Below, in pieces: positions 26,109 through 37,309 of a stretch of 42,209 nucleotides of DNA; the stretch's first letter is position 1; every line of letters begins with the position of its first letter. The DNA lies in assembly GCA_001311805.1 (NCBI GenBank), contig BBCA01000024.1, forward strand, positions 1 to 42,209, written 5' to 3'. This DNA is from Lentibacillus juripiscarius JCM 12147 (lineage in GTDB: Bacteria; Bacillota; Bacilli; Bacillales_D; Amphibacillaceae). Made by a program: the position numbers and the translations under genes. A model generated the notes under the pieces. The model was not told the origin of the DNA. It did no database searches and was given only the letters and a program-made list of their open reading frames with translations.

Positions 26109-29052
26109 TCTGCTTCACCTGACTTCCTGGAAAAATATAGTCATCGCGTTCCCATTTACCCTCCACACGGACACCAATTTGTGGCTGCGGATTGCCGCGC
26201 CGGTAGTTGTTTGGCGGAAGCGGACTTTTACCTTTTTTCTTGATGACTTCCATCCTGACCGCTATTTCTTTATAGGCCGGTGTATCCGTATCCTTATCCA
26301 CACGATTGTCAGTCAGATAATTGACAGCGGTTTTGCCATTGTCATTCAGAGGCAGGTACAGTTCGTTGCCGCTGACCCGATCCGTCACATGCACCGTCCC
26401 GGTCACCTCACCGGTTCTCGATACCAGTTTCACTTCGGCGCCTTCGTTAATTCCGCGTTCTTTTGCCAATTCAGGCGAAATTTCAATAAACGCTGTCGGC
26501 ATTTTGCTGGTGATGGCCGGTGACTTATACGTCATATTCCCTTCATGGAAGTGCTCCAGCACCCGGCCATTGTTTACATGCAAATCATATTCGTCATCCG
26601 TGTCATAGCGCAGTTTAAATTCAAGCGGGTAAAATGTCGCCTTGTTATCATCAAACGGAAATCCGTCCGTAAACAGCAGTGGTGTATCCGTACCATCAGC
26701 CGCAACCGGCCACTGCAGACTGTCGTACCCGGTTAGTCTGTCGTAACGGACGCCGGCAAATAACGGTGCCAGTGACGCCGCTTCATCCATAATGTCCGAT
26801 GGGCTGGCATAATTCCAGTCATACCCGAGCCGCCTGGCAATATCCATGATAATTTGCCAATCCGGGCGGGAATCTCCGACAGGATCAAGCGCCTGATAAA
26901 GCCGCTGAATGCGTCGCTCCGTATTGGTGAAGGTCCCTTCTTTTTCCAGGCTCGGAACCGCCGGTAAAATAACATCCGCATATTTTGCCGTCTCGGTTAA
27001 AAATAAATCCTGCACAACAAAGAATTCCAATTTTTCAAATGCCGCTGTCACGTAATTGATATTGGCATCCACAATACCGGTATCCTCGCCAAGGACGTAC
27101 AAAGAGGCCAGCTCCCCTTCATGGATGGCACCAATCATTTCATGGTTATCTTTGCCGGGCTGTGCGGGTATCTCTACCCCCCACGCTTCTTCATAACGGC
27201 TCCGAACGTCATCAGCGGCAACTTCTTCATATCCCGGGAAGAAGTTCGGCATGCTGCCAAAATCACTGCAGCCCTGGACGTTGTTGTGCCCTCTTAATGG
27301 ATAGGCACCTGTCCCTTCCCGCATATAGTTGCCGGTCACAAGCAGCAGATTGGAAATGGCGGTACTTGTGTCACTGCCAAGCTGGTGCTGGGTCACCCCC
27401 ATCGCCCAGCATACCGCGAGTTTCCCGACGCTTGCAGCCTGTTCGGCAATAGCCATCAAATCTTGTTTTGCAATGCCGGTCATTTCTTCCGCGTAATCGA
27501 GTGTAAATGGCTCCAAGGATTGTTTGAAATCCTCAAACTTGTTCACCCATTTGTCGATAAAAGCGCTGTCTTCCAAACCATTGTCAATAATATATTTCGT
27601 CACAGCTGAGAGCCAGACGAGATCGGTTCCGCTTTTCGGCTGGAAGAACCGGTCCGCGCGCTGTCCCATCTCATGTTTCCGCAAATCAAACACGTATAGC
27701 TTCTGTCCAAACAACTTTTGCGACCGTTTAATCCGTGAAGCGAGCACAGGGTGTGACTCAGCTGTGTTGGATCCAATCGTTATCACCATATCTGCCTTGG
27801 CGATGTCATCGATGGAACCGGAGTCACCACCATGCCCCACCGTACGGAATAGCCCTTTTGTTGCCGGTGACTGGCAATAGCGGGAGCAGTTATCGATATT
27901 ATTAGTGCCGATTGCCTGCCGGGCCAATTTCTGCATGGCGTACGATTCTTCATTGGTTGCTTTCGACGAAGCGATGAATCCCAGTGCATCTGCACCCTTG
28001 GCAGCTTTGATTTCCTGAAAGCGCCTGGCGGTGTAATCCAGTGCCTCCTCCCACTCCACTTCAACAAACGACTCCCCATCACGAATGAGCGGCTTTGTAA
28101 GACGTTCTTCTGAATTTACGTAATCCCAGCCAAACTTCCCTTTCACACACGTGGAGATACCATTGGCCGGTGAATCGTGCTGCGGCTCCACTTTCAGTAC
28201 TTTCCGGTCTTTTGTCCATACGTCAAATGTACAGCCAACACCACAATATGTACAGACCGTTTTCGTTTTTTCGATGCGCTCCTCACGCATGGCAGCTTCC
28301 GTATCAGAAACGGCAAACAATGGTCCATATCCGGGCTCCACAGTCTTCGTTGCATCAATCATCGACCGGAGCAGACCTGGTTCGTGGTCGGTCATATAGC
28401 CTGCCTCGCCAACCATCGACGTCTCCATCAGGGCATTACACGGACAGACCGTTACACACTGCCCGCAGCTGACACATGAAGACTCATCAATTGGCGCGTC
28501 TTCATCCCAGACTACTCGCGGCTGCTTGCGATCCCAGTCAATCAGAAGTGTTTCATTCACCTGAACATCCTGGCACACTTCCACACATCGTCCGCACAAA
28601 ATGCACTGATCCGGGTCATACCGGTAAAACGGACTGGAATTGTCAATTTCATAAGGTTTCGGTTCGAACGGACGAGACTGATGTTCAAGCCCAAACTCCT
28701 GAACCGTATTATGAATCTCACATGAGCCATTATTGTAATCACAGACGGTACAATACAGCTCATGATTCTCCAGAATTCTGTCCAGCGCCTCCTTCTGTGC
28801 TTCATTCACATGCCCGGGATCCGTTTTAACACTCATGCCTGCCTTCACCGTTGTCCCGCACGCACGTACAACATCACCATCCACCTCCACCATACAAGTG
28901 TCACATGTCTGGACAGGTCCTAATGCCTCGTTATAGCAGATCTGCGGAACAAACGTACCAGTCGTGTTAATCAGATCCAATAAATTCTGCTCCGGTGCTG
29001 CCAAATACTCTTCCCCATTAATGGTCACAATGACATGGTCCTGATTTGCCAC
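26101..29052 (-). CDS. fdhF: Formate dehydrogenase alpha subunit (YrhE/FdhF type)
   Basis: This intact 983-residue cytosolic molybdoenzyme oxidises formate to CO2. Domains in order: a 2Fe-2S ferredoxin domain ([16 protein letters not shown]...C, residues 39-66); the His-Cys cluster region ([19 protein letters not shown], about 97-115); two 4Fe-4S motifs ([12 protein letters not shown] and [14 protein letters not shown], about 147-205); the CTYCGVGC cluster of the catalytic domain (about 268-275); then the bis-MGD fold with [10 protein letters not shown] and the C-terminal cap. The Mo ligand is cysteine (SRYCQSPAT), not selenocysteine. A GTG start follows AGGGAGGGG. It overlaps the DUF1641 gene, and the OFA transporter lies upstream on the same strand. 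It has no frame break in 2,952 bases. Confidence 0.95.
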   Translation of the reverse strand: MANQDHVIVTINGEEYLAAPEQNLLDLINTTGTFVPQICYNEALGPVQTCDTCMVEVDGDVVRACGTTVKAGMSVKTDPGHVNEAQKEALDRILENHELYCTVCDYNNGSCEIHNTVQEFGLEHQSRPFEPKPYEIDNSSPFYRYDPDQCILCGRCVEVCQDVQVNETLLIDWDRKQPRVVWDEDAPIDESSCVSCGQCVTVCPCNALMETSMVGEAGYMTDHEPGLLRSMIDATKTVEPGYGPLFAVSDTEAAMREERIEKTKTVCTYCGVGCTFDVWTKDRKVLKVEPQHDSPANGISTCVKGKFGWDYVNSEERLTKPLIRDGESFVEVEWEEALDYTARRFQEIKAAKGADALGFIASSKATNEESYAMQKLARQAIGTNNIDNCSRYCQSPATKGLFRTVGHGGDSGSIDDIAKADMVITIGSNTAESHPVLASRIKRSQKLFGQKLYVFDLRKHEMGQRADRFFQPKSGTDLVWLSAVTKYIIDNGLEDSAFIDKWVNKFEDFKQSLEPFTLDYAEEMTGIAKQDLMAIAEQAASVGKLAVCWAMGVTQHQLGSDTSTAISNLLLVTGNYMREGTGAYPLRGHNNVQGCSDFGSMPNFFPGYEEVAADDVRSRYEEAWGVEIPAQPGKDNHEMIGAIHEGELASLYVLGEDTGIVDANINYVTAAFEKLEFFVVQDLFLTETAKYADVILPAVPSLEKEGTFTNTERRIQRLYQALDPVGDSRPDWQIIMDIARRLGYDWNYASPSDIMDEAASLAPLFAGVRYDRLTGYDSLQWPVAADGTDTPLLFTDGFPFDDNKATFYPLEFKLRYDTDDEYDLHVNNGRVLEHFHEGNMTYKSPAITSKMPTAFIEISPELAKERGINEGAEVKLVSRTGEVTGTVHVTDRVSGNELYLPLNDNGKTAVNYLTDNRVDKDTDTPAYKEIAVRMEVIKKKGKSPLPPNNYRRGNPQPQIGVRVEGKWERDDYIFPGSQVKQNG

Positions 29053-29198
29053 CTTTTCCCCTCCCTAAAGCAAAATCACTTGCACATCCCTTTTTAAAAG
29101 TTTGTATTTTAAAAATATTATAACATAAACAGAGAAAATATTAACATATCAGCTATAGTTAAGATATATATTCCTGTCCCTCCATCATTTGAAACATA

Positions 29199-30452
29199 CT
29201 AGTAGGCGCTATTTCCTTTTTCCTCTTTCATTTGCCGCATAACCACTCTTATCCAGATGGAAATCAATAGAGAAATAATGTGCATAGCCCCAAATATAAC
29301 TAAAACCAGCTGATAGCTATTGGTCGAATCATAGATTAGCGACAGCACCATAGGCCCAACAACACCGGCTACTGCCCAGGCGGTTAAAATATAGCCATGA
29401 ATCGCGCCCAGCTGTTTTGTTCCAAACAAATCCCCAATGTAAGCTGGAACGGATGAAAAACCCCCTCCGTAACAGGAAACGATAGCATACACAAGAATTT
29501 GAAATAAAATCACCGAAGTTATAACTGGTAGCAAAAAGTAGGAAACAATGCCTGTAATAAAAATATCGTATACACATTCGGTCGGCCAATATAGTCGGAG
29601 ATAGCAGCCCATCCAAGTCTGCCAGCGCCATTGAAAAGTCCCATGATCCCTACCATCGCAGCTGCCGCAACGGCTGACATACCGGTAATTTCCTGACCAA
29701 TTGGAGATGCAACAGAGATGATAGCAATACCTGTGGTAACGTTAAGAAACAGCATCGTCCATAACATCCAGAACGGTTTCGTCTTAATAGCCTCATTGGC
29801 TGTCATTTGGGAAAGGTCTTCTTTTTCTTTCTTCGGTTTATCAGCTTTGTCAACCCGCATTCCTTTTGGTTTCCACCCCTCTGGAGGCGGTGCAAGATAC
29901 TGCGATGCAGCCATCATGATGATCAAATAACTTGCTCCCAAAATATAAAATGCGTTGGAAATACCAACTGAACTGACCAGAGCCTCACCGGCCGGCCCGC
30001 TGATAAGCGACGCAAAGCCAAAGCCCATGATCGCAAGCCCCGTTGCCAGCCCCCGGTGATCCGGAAACCATTTTACAAGCGTTGACACTGGTGCTATATA
30101 ACCGATCCCGAGTCCAATGCCACCAATAACCCCGTAAAAGAAATACATTAAAATCAATGATTCAAAAGCAGTTGCCAAGCCAGTTCCCATCACACCCACC
30201 CCAAAAAACAGAGCGGATAACATTCCGGAAATGCGCGGACCCCTTTTCTCCACAAACTTCCCCCATGAAAGCCGCCGAAAATCCTAAAAGAAAGATTGCA
30301 ATACTGAAAGCAAGGGAAATCTGACTTGTGCTCCAGCCATACGCATCAGCCATCGGGTTTGTAAAGACACTCCAAGCGTACGCCGATCCTATACAAATAT
30401 GAATACCTACCCCGGACAAAGCAATGAACCAACGATTTTTAACTTTCTCCAT
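29199..30452 (-). CDS. OFA-family MFS transporter (oxalate/formate antiporter-like), two frame breaks
   Basis: This twelve-helix major-facilitator protein is of the oxalate:formate antiporter type. The N-terminus (WFIALSGVGIHICIGSAYAWSVF) and the segment MADAYGWSTSQISLAFSIAIF are typical of this family. APPPEGWKPKGM marks the central loop, and NGAGRLGWAAISDYIGR the middle of the second half. Frame breaks lie near 30253-30280 and 29540-29550. Repaired length is about 417 residues. It lies 146 bp ahead of the formate dehydrogenase gene on the same strand, so formate or a related carboxylate is the likely substrate, though that rests on context. Confidence 0.85.
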
Positions 30453-30576
30453 GTTTCCCCTCCCGCTGAATCAATCCATTGATGACATGCGTGATCACAT
30501 TTTATGTTTATTTAAAAATGCTGGAGAGTATGTAGTATTTTCATGAAAGAATAAATAATTAACTATTGATGTAACA

Positions 30577-30831
30577 ATGAGCGACTGCTACGGGAGAAAT
30601 CCTCCACTTCGGGCGTTCATCACGCCAATGAGCGACCGTAGCGGGAGAATTCCTCCACTTTCGGGCGTTCATCACGCCAATGAGCGACCTCTGCGGGAGA
30701 ATTCCTCCACTTTCGGGCGTTCATCACGCCGATGAGCGACCGCAGTGAGCTTCTTACTCCACTTTCGGGCGTTCATCACGCCGATGAGCGACCACAGTGA
30801 ACTTCTTACTCTGCTTTCGGGCGTCATCACC
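30577..30831. repeat. Five tandem 51-52-bp repeats
   Basis: Units begin with ATGAGCGAC at 30577, 30628, 30680, 30732 and 30784. Each has a conserved half (TCCACTTTCGGGCG, TTCATCACGCC, ATGAGCGACC) and a more variable 16-bp part, GCGGGAGAATTCC-like in the first three copies and CAGTGARCTTCTTAC in the last two. GGCGT...ACGCC can form a small hairpin in each unit. The period is not a multiple of three and there is no ORF. The 578-bp stretch 30453-31030 holds this array, a terminator and nothing else I recognise. Confidence 0.9.
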
Positions 30832-30883
30832 TATATCCATTTATTAAAAGATTCAGTGCTTAAACGACCACATATTTTGATAT

Positions 30884-30928
30884 TAAAAAAACGCTTGGAT
30901 AAATAAGGTCTATCCAAGCGTTTTTTGT
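30884..30928 (-). terminator. Terminator near glutamate dehydrogenase 3' end
   Basis: AAAAACGCTTGGATA pairs with TATCCAAGCGTTTTTT around a 9-nt loop. It is strong in both directions and lies about 100 bp beyond the glutamate dehydrogenase stop. Confidence 0.9.
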
Positions 30929-31030
30929 CAGTTCATTTAATTGTTAAAATCCTGCTAAGCGATAGGTGATTTGATATTTTTCACAGTAAGGGAAATGCTC
31001 AATGAATAAATGCCTTTTTCTGATGGACGT

Positions 31031-32410
31031 TCAGTACAGTTTCCCTTGCCTGAACAGGATTGTGGAAATCTTCATTACAGCATGAATATAACAGTTTTGC
31101 CGCAATGGGAATGGATCCCCGTAAAATTGCGGGTATATCGTATCAAATGTTGCTTTCATCTGATCAGTCAGCCGGGTATACACTTCCTTTTCACTCAGGA
31201 ACTGCGTTTCTCTTCCCTGCAGCCACTCCAGATACGACACAATGGCACCACCGGCATTGGCCAAAATATCCGGAATGATAATGACACCATTGTCACTTAA
31301 ATACGTATCCGCTTCACTTGTCATGGGTGCATTGGCTGCTTCCACGATGATCTTTGCTTTTATATCCTCCATATTATTCCGTGTCACCTGTGATTCCAGC
31401 GCTGCCAGCATCAGAACATCGGTATCCATTGTCAGCAAATCATCTCTGTCCCTGATTTCTGCTTTGACTTCTGCTTCTTCCAGTTGTTCCTGGTCCACCG
31501 GCAGATCCCCGCCATTCTTTTTCACAAATTTCACCAGGCCGGGGGATATCGAGGCCATCAGAATTATAAAGCGTCACGTTCCGGTCGCTGACGGCCACAA
31601 TGTTATTATTTAAATAATCACACTGGTATGCCTCTAAAGCTGCGACAGACCCAACATTCCCGAAGCCTTGCACGGCAATCGATAGTTTTTTGTCAGCGTG
31701 ATCGAGTGCGGTTTGGGCAAATTTATTATCGCGTTCAGCCAGCCACTTCTCCTGCTCCTTGACGAAATCGTGCAGCATGTAGCGAAGGGAGAAATACACG
31801 CCTTTCCCGGTTGCAGCACTTCGGCCAAGGGATCCACCATTCATGACACTTTTTCCGGTGAAGCTTCCCCTGTACGGTTTTCCCGGCTGGATGCTTTTAT
31901 ATTCGCCCATCATCCAATCCATCTCTCTACTGCCTGTTCCAACATCCGGTGCCGGTATATCTTTATCAGGTCCGATGATTTCACTGAAGTACTGGACATA
32001 CTTTTGCAAACCAAGTTCAGTTCTTTGACTGAGTATTCCCTTGGGTTGATGATTACACCGCCTTTTCCGCCGCCAAACGGGACTTCGTGCAGTGCATTTT
32101 TCAGTGTCATCAGGGCTGCCAAATTTTCCACTTCCTCCTCTTTGACAGACTCATGAAACCGGATGCCACCCTTATACGGACCCAAAATGTTATTGTGCTG
32201 GACACGGAATGCCGGGACCCGCTCCACTTTCCCGTTGTCACGGGTGATGCGCAGATACGATTTATTAATATGGTTCGGTGTTGACAGAATTGATGCCAGT
32301 GAGGAAAAGGCCTTTTCTCGTGATTTCCCTGTTAGTTCCGGCAGAAATCCATCATCATCCATGAGCGCATCCAATGATTCCTGAATAATAGTTCCTGTAT
32401 TATTTCCCAT
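31031..32410 (-). CDS. Glutamate dehydrogenase (Glu/Leu/Phe/Val family), at least two frame breaks
   Basis: This hexameric enzyme interconverts glutamate and 2-oxoglutarate. The N-terminal substrate domain has GGIRFHESVKEEEVENLAALMTLKNAL and the active-site lysine region PFGGGKGGV. PAPDVGTGSREMDWM follows, then the nucleotide-binding GFGNVGSVAALEA. The distal part is ILANAGGAIVSYLEWLQG. Breaks lie near 32030 (restoring SQRTELGLQKYVQYF) and 31555 (restoring DGLDIPxLVKFVKKNGG). I start it at 32410: GGAGG lies 8 nt upstream and itself sits within a false upstream start. With about 460 codons it is longer than B. subtilis RocG/GudB (about 425). Coenzyme preference cannot be read safely. Confidence 0.9.
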
Positions 32411-32497
32411 AAAAACAGCCTCCATATTAAAATAGTGGTACGTCTACTATTCCATACCCGTTTTTCCTTTAATTTCAACATGATAGCTGTGACCGGC

Positions 32498-33924
32498 TAG
32501 AACAAGAACAACGCTAATGCTGTCGATAACAGCAAGCCGAAAATGACCGGTACAAAGTTTTTACGGACCAGATCCATAACGGATACACCGCAAAACCGGC
32601 AATTGCAATCAGCGATGACCAGGCAACAATCGTTCCGCCACCGGTCCAGATGGAGCCCATTTGTCCGATTGCCGCAAGCGTCCCGGTATCAATGGCTCCG
32701 TTTTGAAGAGATGCCGCAAGTGCGCCAGTTAGCGGCAAACCGGAAAATCCAGAACCATCAAGCCCGGTGATGATGCCAATAATCAGCACGCTGAATGCAG
32801 AAAGGAATGCACTTTGCGGCAGGAATTCCTGCGACGATTTGACAAGATCAAACAGCAGGCCTGGTGCGTTTTCATCCATTCCGAGTATGCTTCCGGAAAA
32901 ATCAGAGCTGCCAAGGAAAAAGAAACCTGCAATGGGGATGACCGGGCCCATTGCCTTAAAGGCAAACACGAAACCTTCTGTTATGTGATTAGTGATATAG
33001 TCCAAAGCATTCTGGCGGCCAAACGCCACTGTTGACAAGAGCAGCAGAATAACCGCAACACCACCGACAAATGCCGCGCCATCGCCACCTTCAAACCCGG
33101 ACATCCGCCCGGAATAAAGCTTCGTGTACATCATGTAGGCGACAACAGTGGTCAGGGCAACTGGAACAAGAACGGCGAATAGTTTGCTCCATGCCTTCAG
33201 ATGCGTTGCTTTTGACTTATTTTCGGATTCTTTAGCAGTTTGCATTTGATTCATTTCAATTTCATTCATTTGGTCATCTTTGGAGCGGATCGTCTTGCGG
33301 TAGAGAAAGTAGGCCAGCCCAATCGCTGCTATCCCTGCTATTAGCGAAAGTACAAGCGCCCTATCCGCGACAAGCGCCGTATCAATCCCCGCCGATGTGG
33401 CTGACAGATTCGGAGCCACCTGCACAATGTAGTCCGAAGACAGTGCCATTCCCTGCCCAGCCAGCGCAACTGCAACCGCCGCCGTCATAGCAGGAAGGCC
33501 GGATCGGATAGCTGCAGGAACCAGCAGTGCACAAATGAGCGGAACAGCCGGCGTCGGCCAAAAATAGAGAAATAACGTACGTTACAGCAATCAGTACAAA
33601 GAAGGAAACATGCCCGTTGATCATCAGCTTCTGAATCGGCTTAATCATTCGCCGATCAGCGCCAAGGTCTCTGAGCGAATGCAGCAACGCCATCATAAAG
33701 GTGATAATGAGGAAAATATTGAAGAGTTCTTTGGCTGCGACAAGGTTTGCGTTAAATATGGCGGTAAATCCGTCGATAAGACTCCCTTTGTAGACCCAGG
33801 CAATGACAAACGTGCCAAGCAACGTTGGCAGAACAACACCTTTGCGAAAAATCATGGTCAAAATGATGATCAGTGTAAAAATACCATATAGCGCATGGGA
33901 TATGGTCAGTTCCACATCAACCAC
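32498..33924 (-). CDS. Multi-pass permease of uncertain substrate, two frame breaks
   Basis: This integral membrane protein of about 475 residues has some twelve helices in two halves (ALYGIFTLIIILTMIF at the start, AMGPVIPIAGFFFLG and DGSGFSGLPLTGALAASLQ in the second half) and a charged central loop (SKDDQMNEIEMNQMQ). The architecture suggests the ion-transporter superfamily, but I cannot name a substrate. The break at the A5 run 33560-33564 restores WPTPAVPLICALLVPAAIRSG. The one near 32585-32590 restores VSVMDLVRKNFVPVIFGLLL and moves the stop to 32498. The GTG at 33924 is very close to AAGGAAGG, so the GTG three codons later may be the real start. Confidence 0.7.
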
Positions 33925-34048
33925 TTCCTTCCTTTCTCGACTGTGCTATAGCCTATGCACAGGTGAAAGAAGCGGTGCAACCCTTGTCAAAAATACACAC
34001 CTATTTACGAATCTTAAGAACGCTCAGGAAAGAATTCGAGGTCTCAAC

Positions 34049-34180
34049 TCATTTCGATCCATTCTCATCGGCGCAATCATTGCACATCAGTTTTCCGTCC
34101 TCATGAACGCCGTCAAAAACCCATTCTCGCAATAGACATTTTTCACCACATATCTGGCACTGGCCAACCAGTTCGCGCAT
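34049..34180 (-). CDS. 43-residue zinc-ribbon protein
   Basis: This tiny protein has two cysteine pairs (CQICGEKC and CNDC) 24 residues apart, the layout of a single zinc ribbon with a short beta sheet between. AAAGGGGTGAT lies just before the ATG. It follows thiT on the same strand but after that gene's terminator, and precedes the permease gene by about 120 bp. I do not recognise a family. It could be a regulatory or RNA-binding zinc ribbon. Confidence 0.6.
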   Translation of the reverse strand: MRELVGQCQICGEKCLLREWVFDGVHEDGKLMCNDCADENGSK

Positions 34181-34205
34181 GAAATCACCCCTTTAAAAAG
34201 TATAT

Positions 34206-34239
34206 CGAAAAACGACCCTTTGTATACCAAAGAGTCGCA
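34206..34239 (-). terminator. Terminator after thiT
   Basis: On the minus strand GCGACTCTTTG pairs with CAAAGGGTCG around GTATA and is followed by TTTTT. Confidence 0.75.
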
Positions 34240-34288
34240 TGTTTGCAGAATATTCTTCATTACGATGGTGATGTGAGCGGTCCGAACG

Positions 34289-34861
34289 TTATGCTGCCTG
34301 CACTAATGTCCTCGGCTGTTTGTGGAACAGCAGGAAGACAGCAATCGAGCAGATGATAAAGGACGGGATAATATAGGATACATTATACAGGAATGAATAT
34401 AACCAGACCGATTGTCCCTCCACTGCCGATTCAAAGAACACAACACCGGCCGCGAAATGGGCTGCAAACCGAAGCATGCTGCCAAGGAATGCCCCAAGTG
34501 TAATATAAGTCAGGTACGTTTTCACATGACCGGATTGAACCGCTTCCTGTATCTGCTTTGCAAAAACACCGGCAAAACCAATCACCGTAAAGGCCAGCAT
34601 ATAATCGATAAGACCCTGGACCGGATGCAGTACATATCCTGTACCAACGGCAACCTGCAGAATTCCCCACAAAAAGCCCGATAGCAAACCACCTTTAAGC
34701 CCCCACCGGAAAGCAACGATGAAGACAGGGATCATCGCCAGTGATACAGAACCACCCTGTGCCCAGAGCTTAATAGATAAAAACGGAATAATGTCCAGCA
34801 GTAATGCCAGTGCTGTAAAAACAGCCACTTCAATTAAAAACAGCGTGCGATTGGAACGCAT
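34289..34861 (-). CDS. thiT: Thiamine transporter ThiT (ECF S-component)
   Basis: This intact 190-residue membrane protein is the substrate-binding subunit of the energy-coupling-factor thiamine importer; the shared EcfAAT module is elsewhere. Six helices are visible, with family motifs LDIIPFLSIKLWAQGGSVSLAMIPVF, GFLWGILQ and PVQGLIDYMLAF, and the C-terminal WLYSFLYNVSYIIPSFI. I prefer the start at 34861: GGGAGG lies 7 nt upstream, whereas the ATG at 34867 lies almost on the Shine-Dalgarno. A TPP riboswitch precedes it by 130 bp and should shut expression when thiamine pyrophosphate is plentiful. Confidence 0.93.
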   Translation of the reverse strand: MRSNRTLFLIEVAVFTALALLLDIIPFLSIKLWAQGGSVSLAMIPVFIVAFRWGLKGGLLSGFLWGILQVAVGTGYVLHPVQGLIDYMLAFTVIGFAGVFAKQIQEAVQSGHVKTYLTYITLGAFLGSMLRFAAHFAAGVVFFESAVEGQSVWLYSFLYNVSYIIPSFIICSIAVFLLFHKQPRTLVQAA

Positions 34862-34990
34862 CAACATTCCTCCCCTTTGCAGACGGAACCATTCCGCCTA
34901 TCATTTTTGAACACAAAAAGCAATGCCAAGGGGAAGCTTCCTGATGGGAAATTCCGCTCACACTGCTCTCTATTCCATCAAAAAGCCGCC

Positions 34991-35073
34991 ATCCCTACGC
35001 TAGCACTAACTAACAGGTTCGAAGGGTCTGAACAGCAAACTGTTCACTCTCAGCCATCCGGCTCCCCTTGAAG
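34991..35073 (-). promoter_or_regulatory. TPP riboswitch (THI element)
   Basis: On the minus strand the conserved THI parts are in order: AAGGGGAGCC, GGCTGAGAGT, a variable stem (GAACAG/CTGTTC), GACCCTTCGAACCTG, then TTAGTGCTAGCGTAGGGA. This is a textbook aptamer. Between it and thiT, GGAATTTCC and GGAAGCTTCC stretches and a TTTTT at about 34914-34918 may form the expression platform. Confidence 0.95.
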
Positions 35074-35110
35074 GCTTCTAACCTATGCTTTTTGCTGGTT
35101 TCAGAGGTTG

Positions 35111-35252
35111 TTCAAAAAGTCCGGTAAAAATGACACTTCGAATTTCTTCGTTGGCTTGCTTTTCCGTCGCTCATGTATTCATTTACATACACTCCGCTAC
35201 TCAAAGCAGCACCGCCTTGAACTTCTTGGTCCTTTTTATCCTCCTTTTTGAA
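35111..35252. mobile_element. MITE-like element, about 142 bp
   Basis: Both ends read inward as TTCAAAAAG followed by G, TAAAAA and GAC at matching positions (left TTCAAAAAGTCCGGTAAAAA; right, on the minus strand, TTCAAAAAGGAGGATAAAAA). The interior has no gene. Its wording (TTCGTTGGCTTGCTTTTCCG, ATACACTCCGCTACTC) resembles a short repeat I associate with Bacillaceae genomes. No transposase is present. Confidence 0.55.
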
Positions 35253-35346
35253 GCCACATTTTCAGTATAACGCATTATTTGCAAAATAACAAACACTTTC
35301 TGAGACAGGTTTCGGGCGGATCCCATCGGACGGGAACCACACGGAA

Positions 35347-37141
35347 TCATGCTTCTGTCAGCGAAAGAAATTCCTCTACATCCTGAACACATAGCTTTAT
35401 CGCATTTTCCCAAAAATCTGGCTTCGTCAAGTCAACGTTCAGATGTTTGGCCGCCAGTTCCTCCACGGTCATCCGGCCGGTGTCACGAAGTAAGGCGATG
35501 TAGTCATCCTCAAAGTCCCCGTCCGATTCCTGGGCGTGTGCATAAATCCCCAGGCTGAACAAATAGCCAAATGTATACGGGAAGTTATAGAATGGCACAC
35601 CGGTAATGTGGAAGTGCAGTTTGGACGCCCAGAAATTCGGATCGTACTCAGAAAGTGTTTCACAATACGCTTCTTTCTGTGCGTCGACCATCAGTTCCTG
35701 TAGCCGATCCACAGACACCATCCCTTGCTTGCGCTCCTCATAAAAGCGCTGTTCAAAAATAAATCTGGCATGGATATTCATGAAAAATGCAACACTGCGC
35801 TTCACTTTGTCTTCCAGCAATGCGCTTTTTTCTTCTTTTGTCTCTGCACTTTTCACCGATGCGTCAGCAACAATCATTTCAGCAAACGTTGATGCCGTCT
35901 CTGCCACATTCATGGCGTATCCCTGGTTCAGCCCATGCAAATCATCCATAACGTGCTGATGGTACGCATGCCCCAACTCGTGTGCCAATGTCGCTATATT
36001 GGCGGCCGACCCGGAATACGTCATGAAAATACGTGTTTCTTTACTGTCAGGAAAACTGGTACAAAACCCTCCCGGTTGCTTACCAGGACGATCCTCCGCT
36101 TCAATCCAGCGATTTTCAAACGCCATTTCGGCAAAATCAGCCATTTTCGGGCTGAATTTCCGGAATTGATCAATAATAAAGCTAGCACCTTCTGTATACG
36201 ATGATGTTTTCACCGAATGGGAAATGGGTGCATTCACATCATAGAAGCTTAATTGATCCAACCCTAATATATCCGCTTTTTTCTCCAGAAACGTTACAAA
36301 ATGGGTTTTATAGCGATTAATTGCACCCCACATTGCATCAAGTGTTTCCTGTTTCATCCGGTTAATGGCTAATGGCTCCTTCAGCACATGCTTCCAGTCC
36401 CGGTGTTTATATTTTGCAGGCGAAACCCAGCGAGGTGATTCAATGTCTGGCCAAAAAAGTCCGCATTCGCCCCCCACGCCTTATCCAGCTGTTCAAACAC
36501 ATGCTTGCGCACCGAACGGTCAGGATCATTTAGTTTATTTGCCGCCTGACCGACTGAATAGGAATGAATTTCGCCATCTTCTTCTATATCCACATTCATA
36601 TTGCCGACAACCGTGTCATACATCTGGCTCCAGCCTTCATACCCGTCAACTTCCAAATCGCTGATCAGCGCCTCCTGCTCCGGTGATAGCAATTCTTTCG
36701 CACGATTTCTCCGTTCATCCAAAACAAACGAATTTCCTGCAAATCCGGATCTTGCAGCACATTTTCCCACTTCCCGTCATCAATCAGGGTCCATTTTTGC
36801 TCCAGTTCTGTTTTCACCCGGTCCATTTCTGCCTTGAGGGCGCTGCGTTCTGCCACTAGCATGCCAGATTCCTTATCATGCATGTCCTGTGCGTGCAGAC
36901 AGCTGATAAACGCGAAAGCCTCCCGCATTTTGCGCTGCGCGTCCTCAAGCTTGCCGGTAATATCCCGGAGGCTTTGCACAATGGACTTCTCATCCCCCGG
37001 CTCAAAGTGGCTGACGCTTTCTTCAAGCTGCCGGATAGTTTCCTGTACGTCTGTTAAATACGTACGAAATTCCTTTGATCTGCTTCCCCCGGGAAAAATA
37101 CTGTCAAGATCCCATGCTGGATTGTACGTTAGCCCTTTCAT
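35347..37141 (-). CDS. pepF: Oligoendopeptidase F family (M3) metallopeptidase, two frame breaks
   Basis: This cytosolic zinc peptidase of family M3 degrades short peptides. The zinc motif HELGH lies in IATLAHELGHAYHQHVM, and the third ligand Glu is in MNVAETASTFAEMIV. The N-terminal part (AWDLDSIFPGGSRSKEF) and the C-terminal ITGVPFYNFPYTFGYLFSLGIYA are typical of PepF/YjbG. Breaks lie near 36722 (restoring FVLDERRNRAKELLSPEQ) and near 36450. Repaired length is about 598 residues, as expected. AAAGGAG precedes the ATG by 8 nt. No operon partner is apparent. Confidence 0.9.
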
Positions 37142-37309
37142 CCAATCGCTCCTTTTGTCACTTAAAATCCTTCATTATATACCTGTCTAATTATAACAAA
37201 TAATAAGAAAATTATCACGAGGTATTTTTGTTCGGTTCCTAGTTGAATCGTAAAGTGTCACTACTGGGGAGAAAGGGTTTACACATCGATGAACGTCACC
37301 TGTACCCGC

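Noticed and set aside
27850..27900. Selenocysteine in formate dehydrogenase
   Set aside because: The catalytic position reads as a normal cysteine codon (SRYCQSPAT) and there is no in-frame TGA.
28170..28480. Overlapping plus-strand ORFs inside the formate dehydrogenase gene
   Set aside because: They are antisense shadows of an intact 983-codon gene, with no ribosome binding site or family match.
30577..30831. CRISPR array
   Set aside because: The variable parts are only about 16 bp, are related to each other, and no cas genes are in the window. It is a plain tandem repeat.
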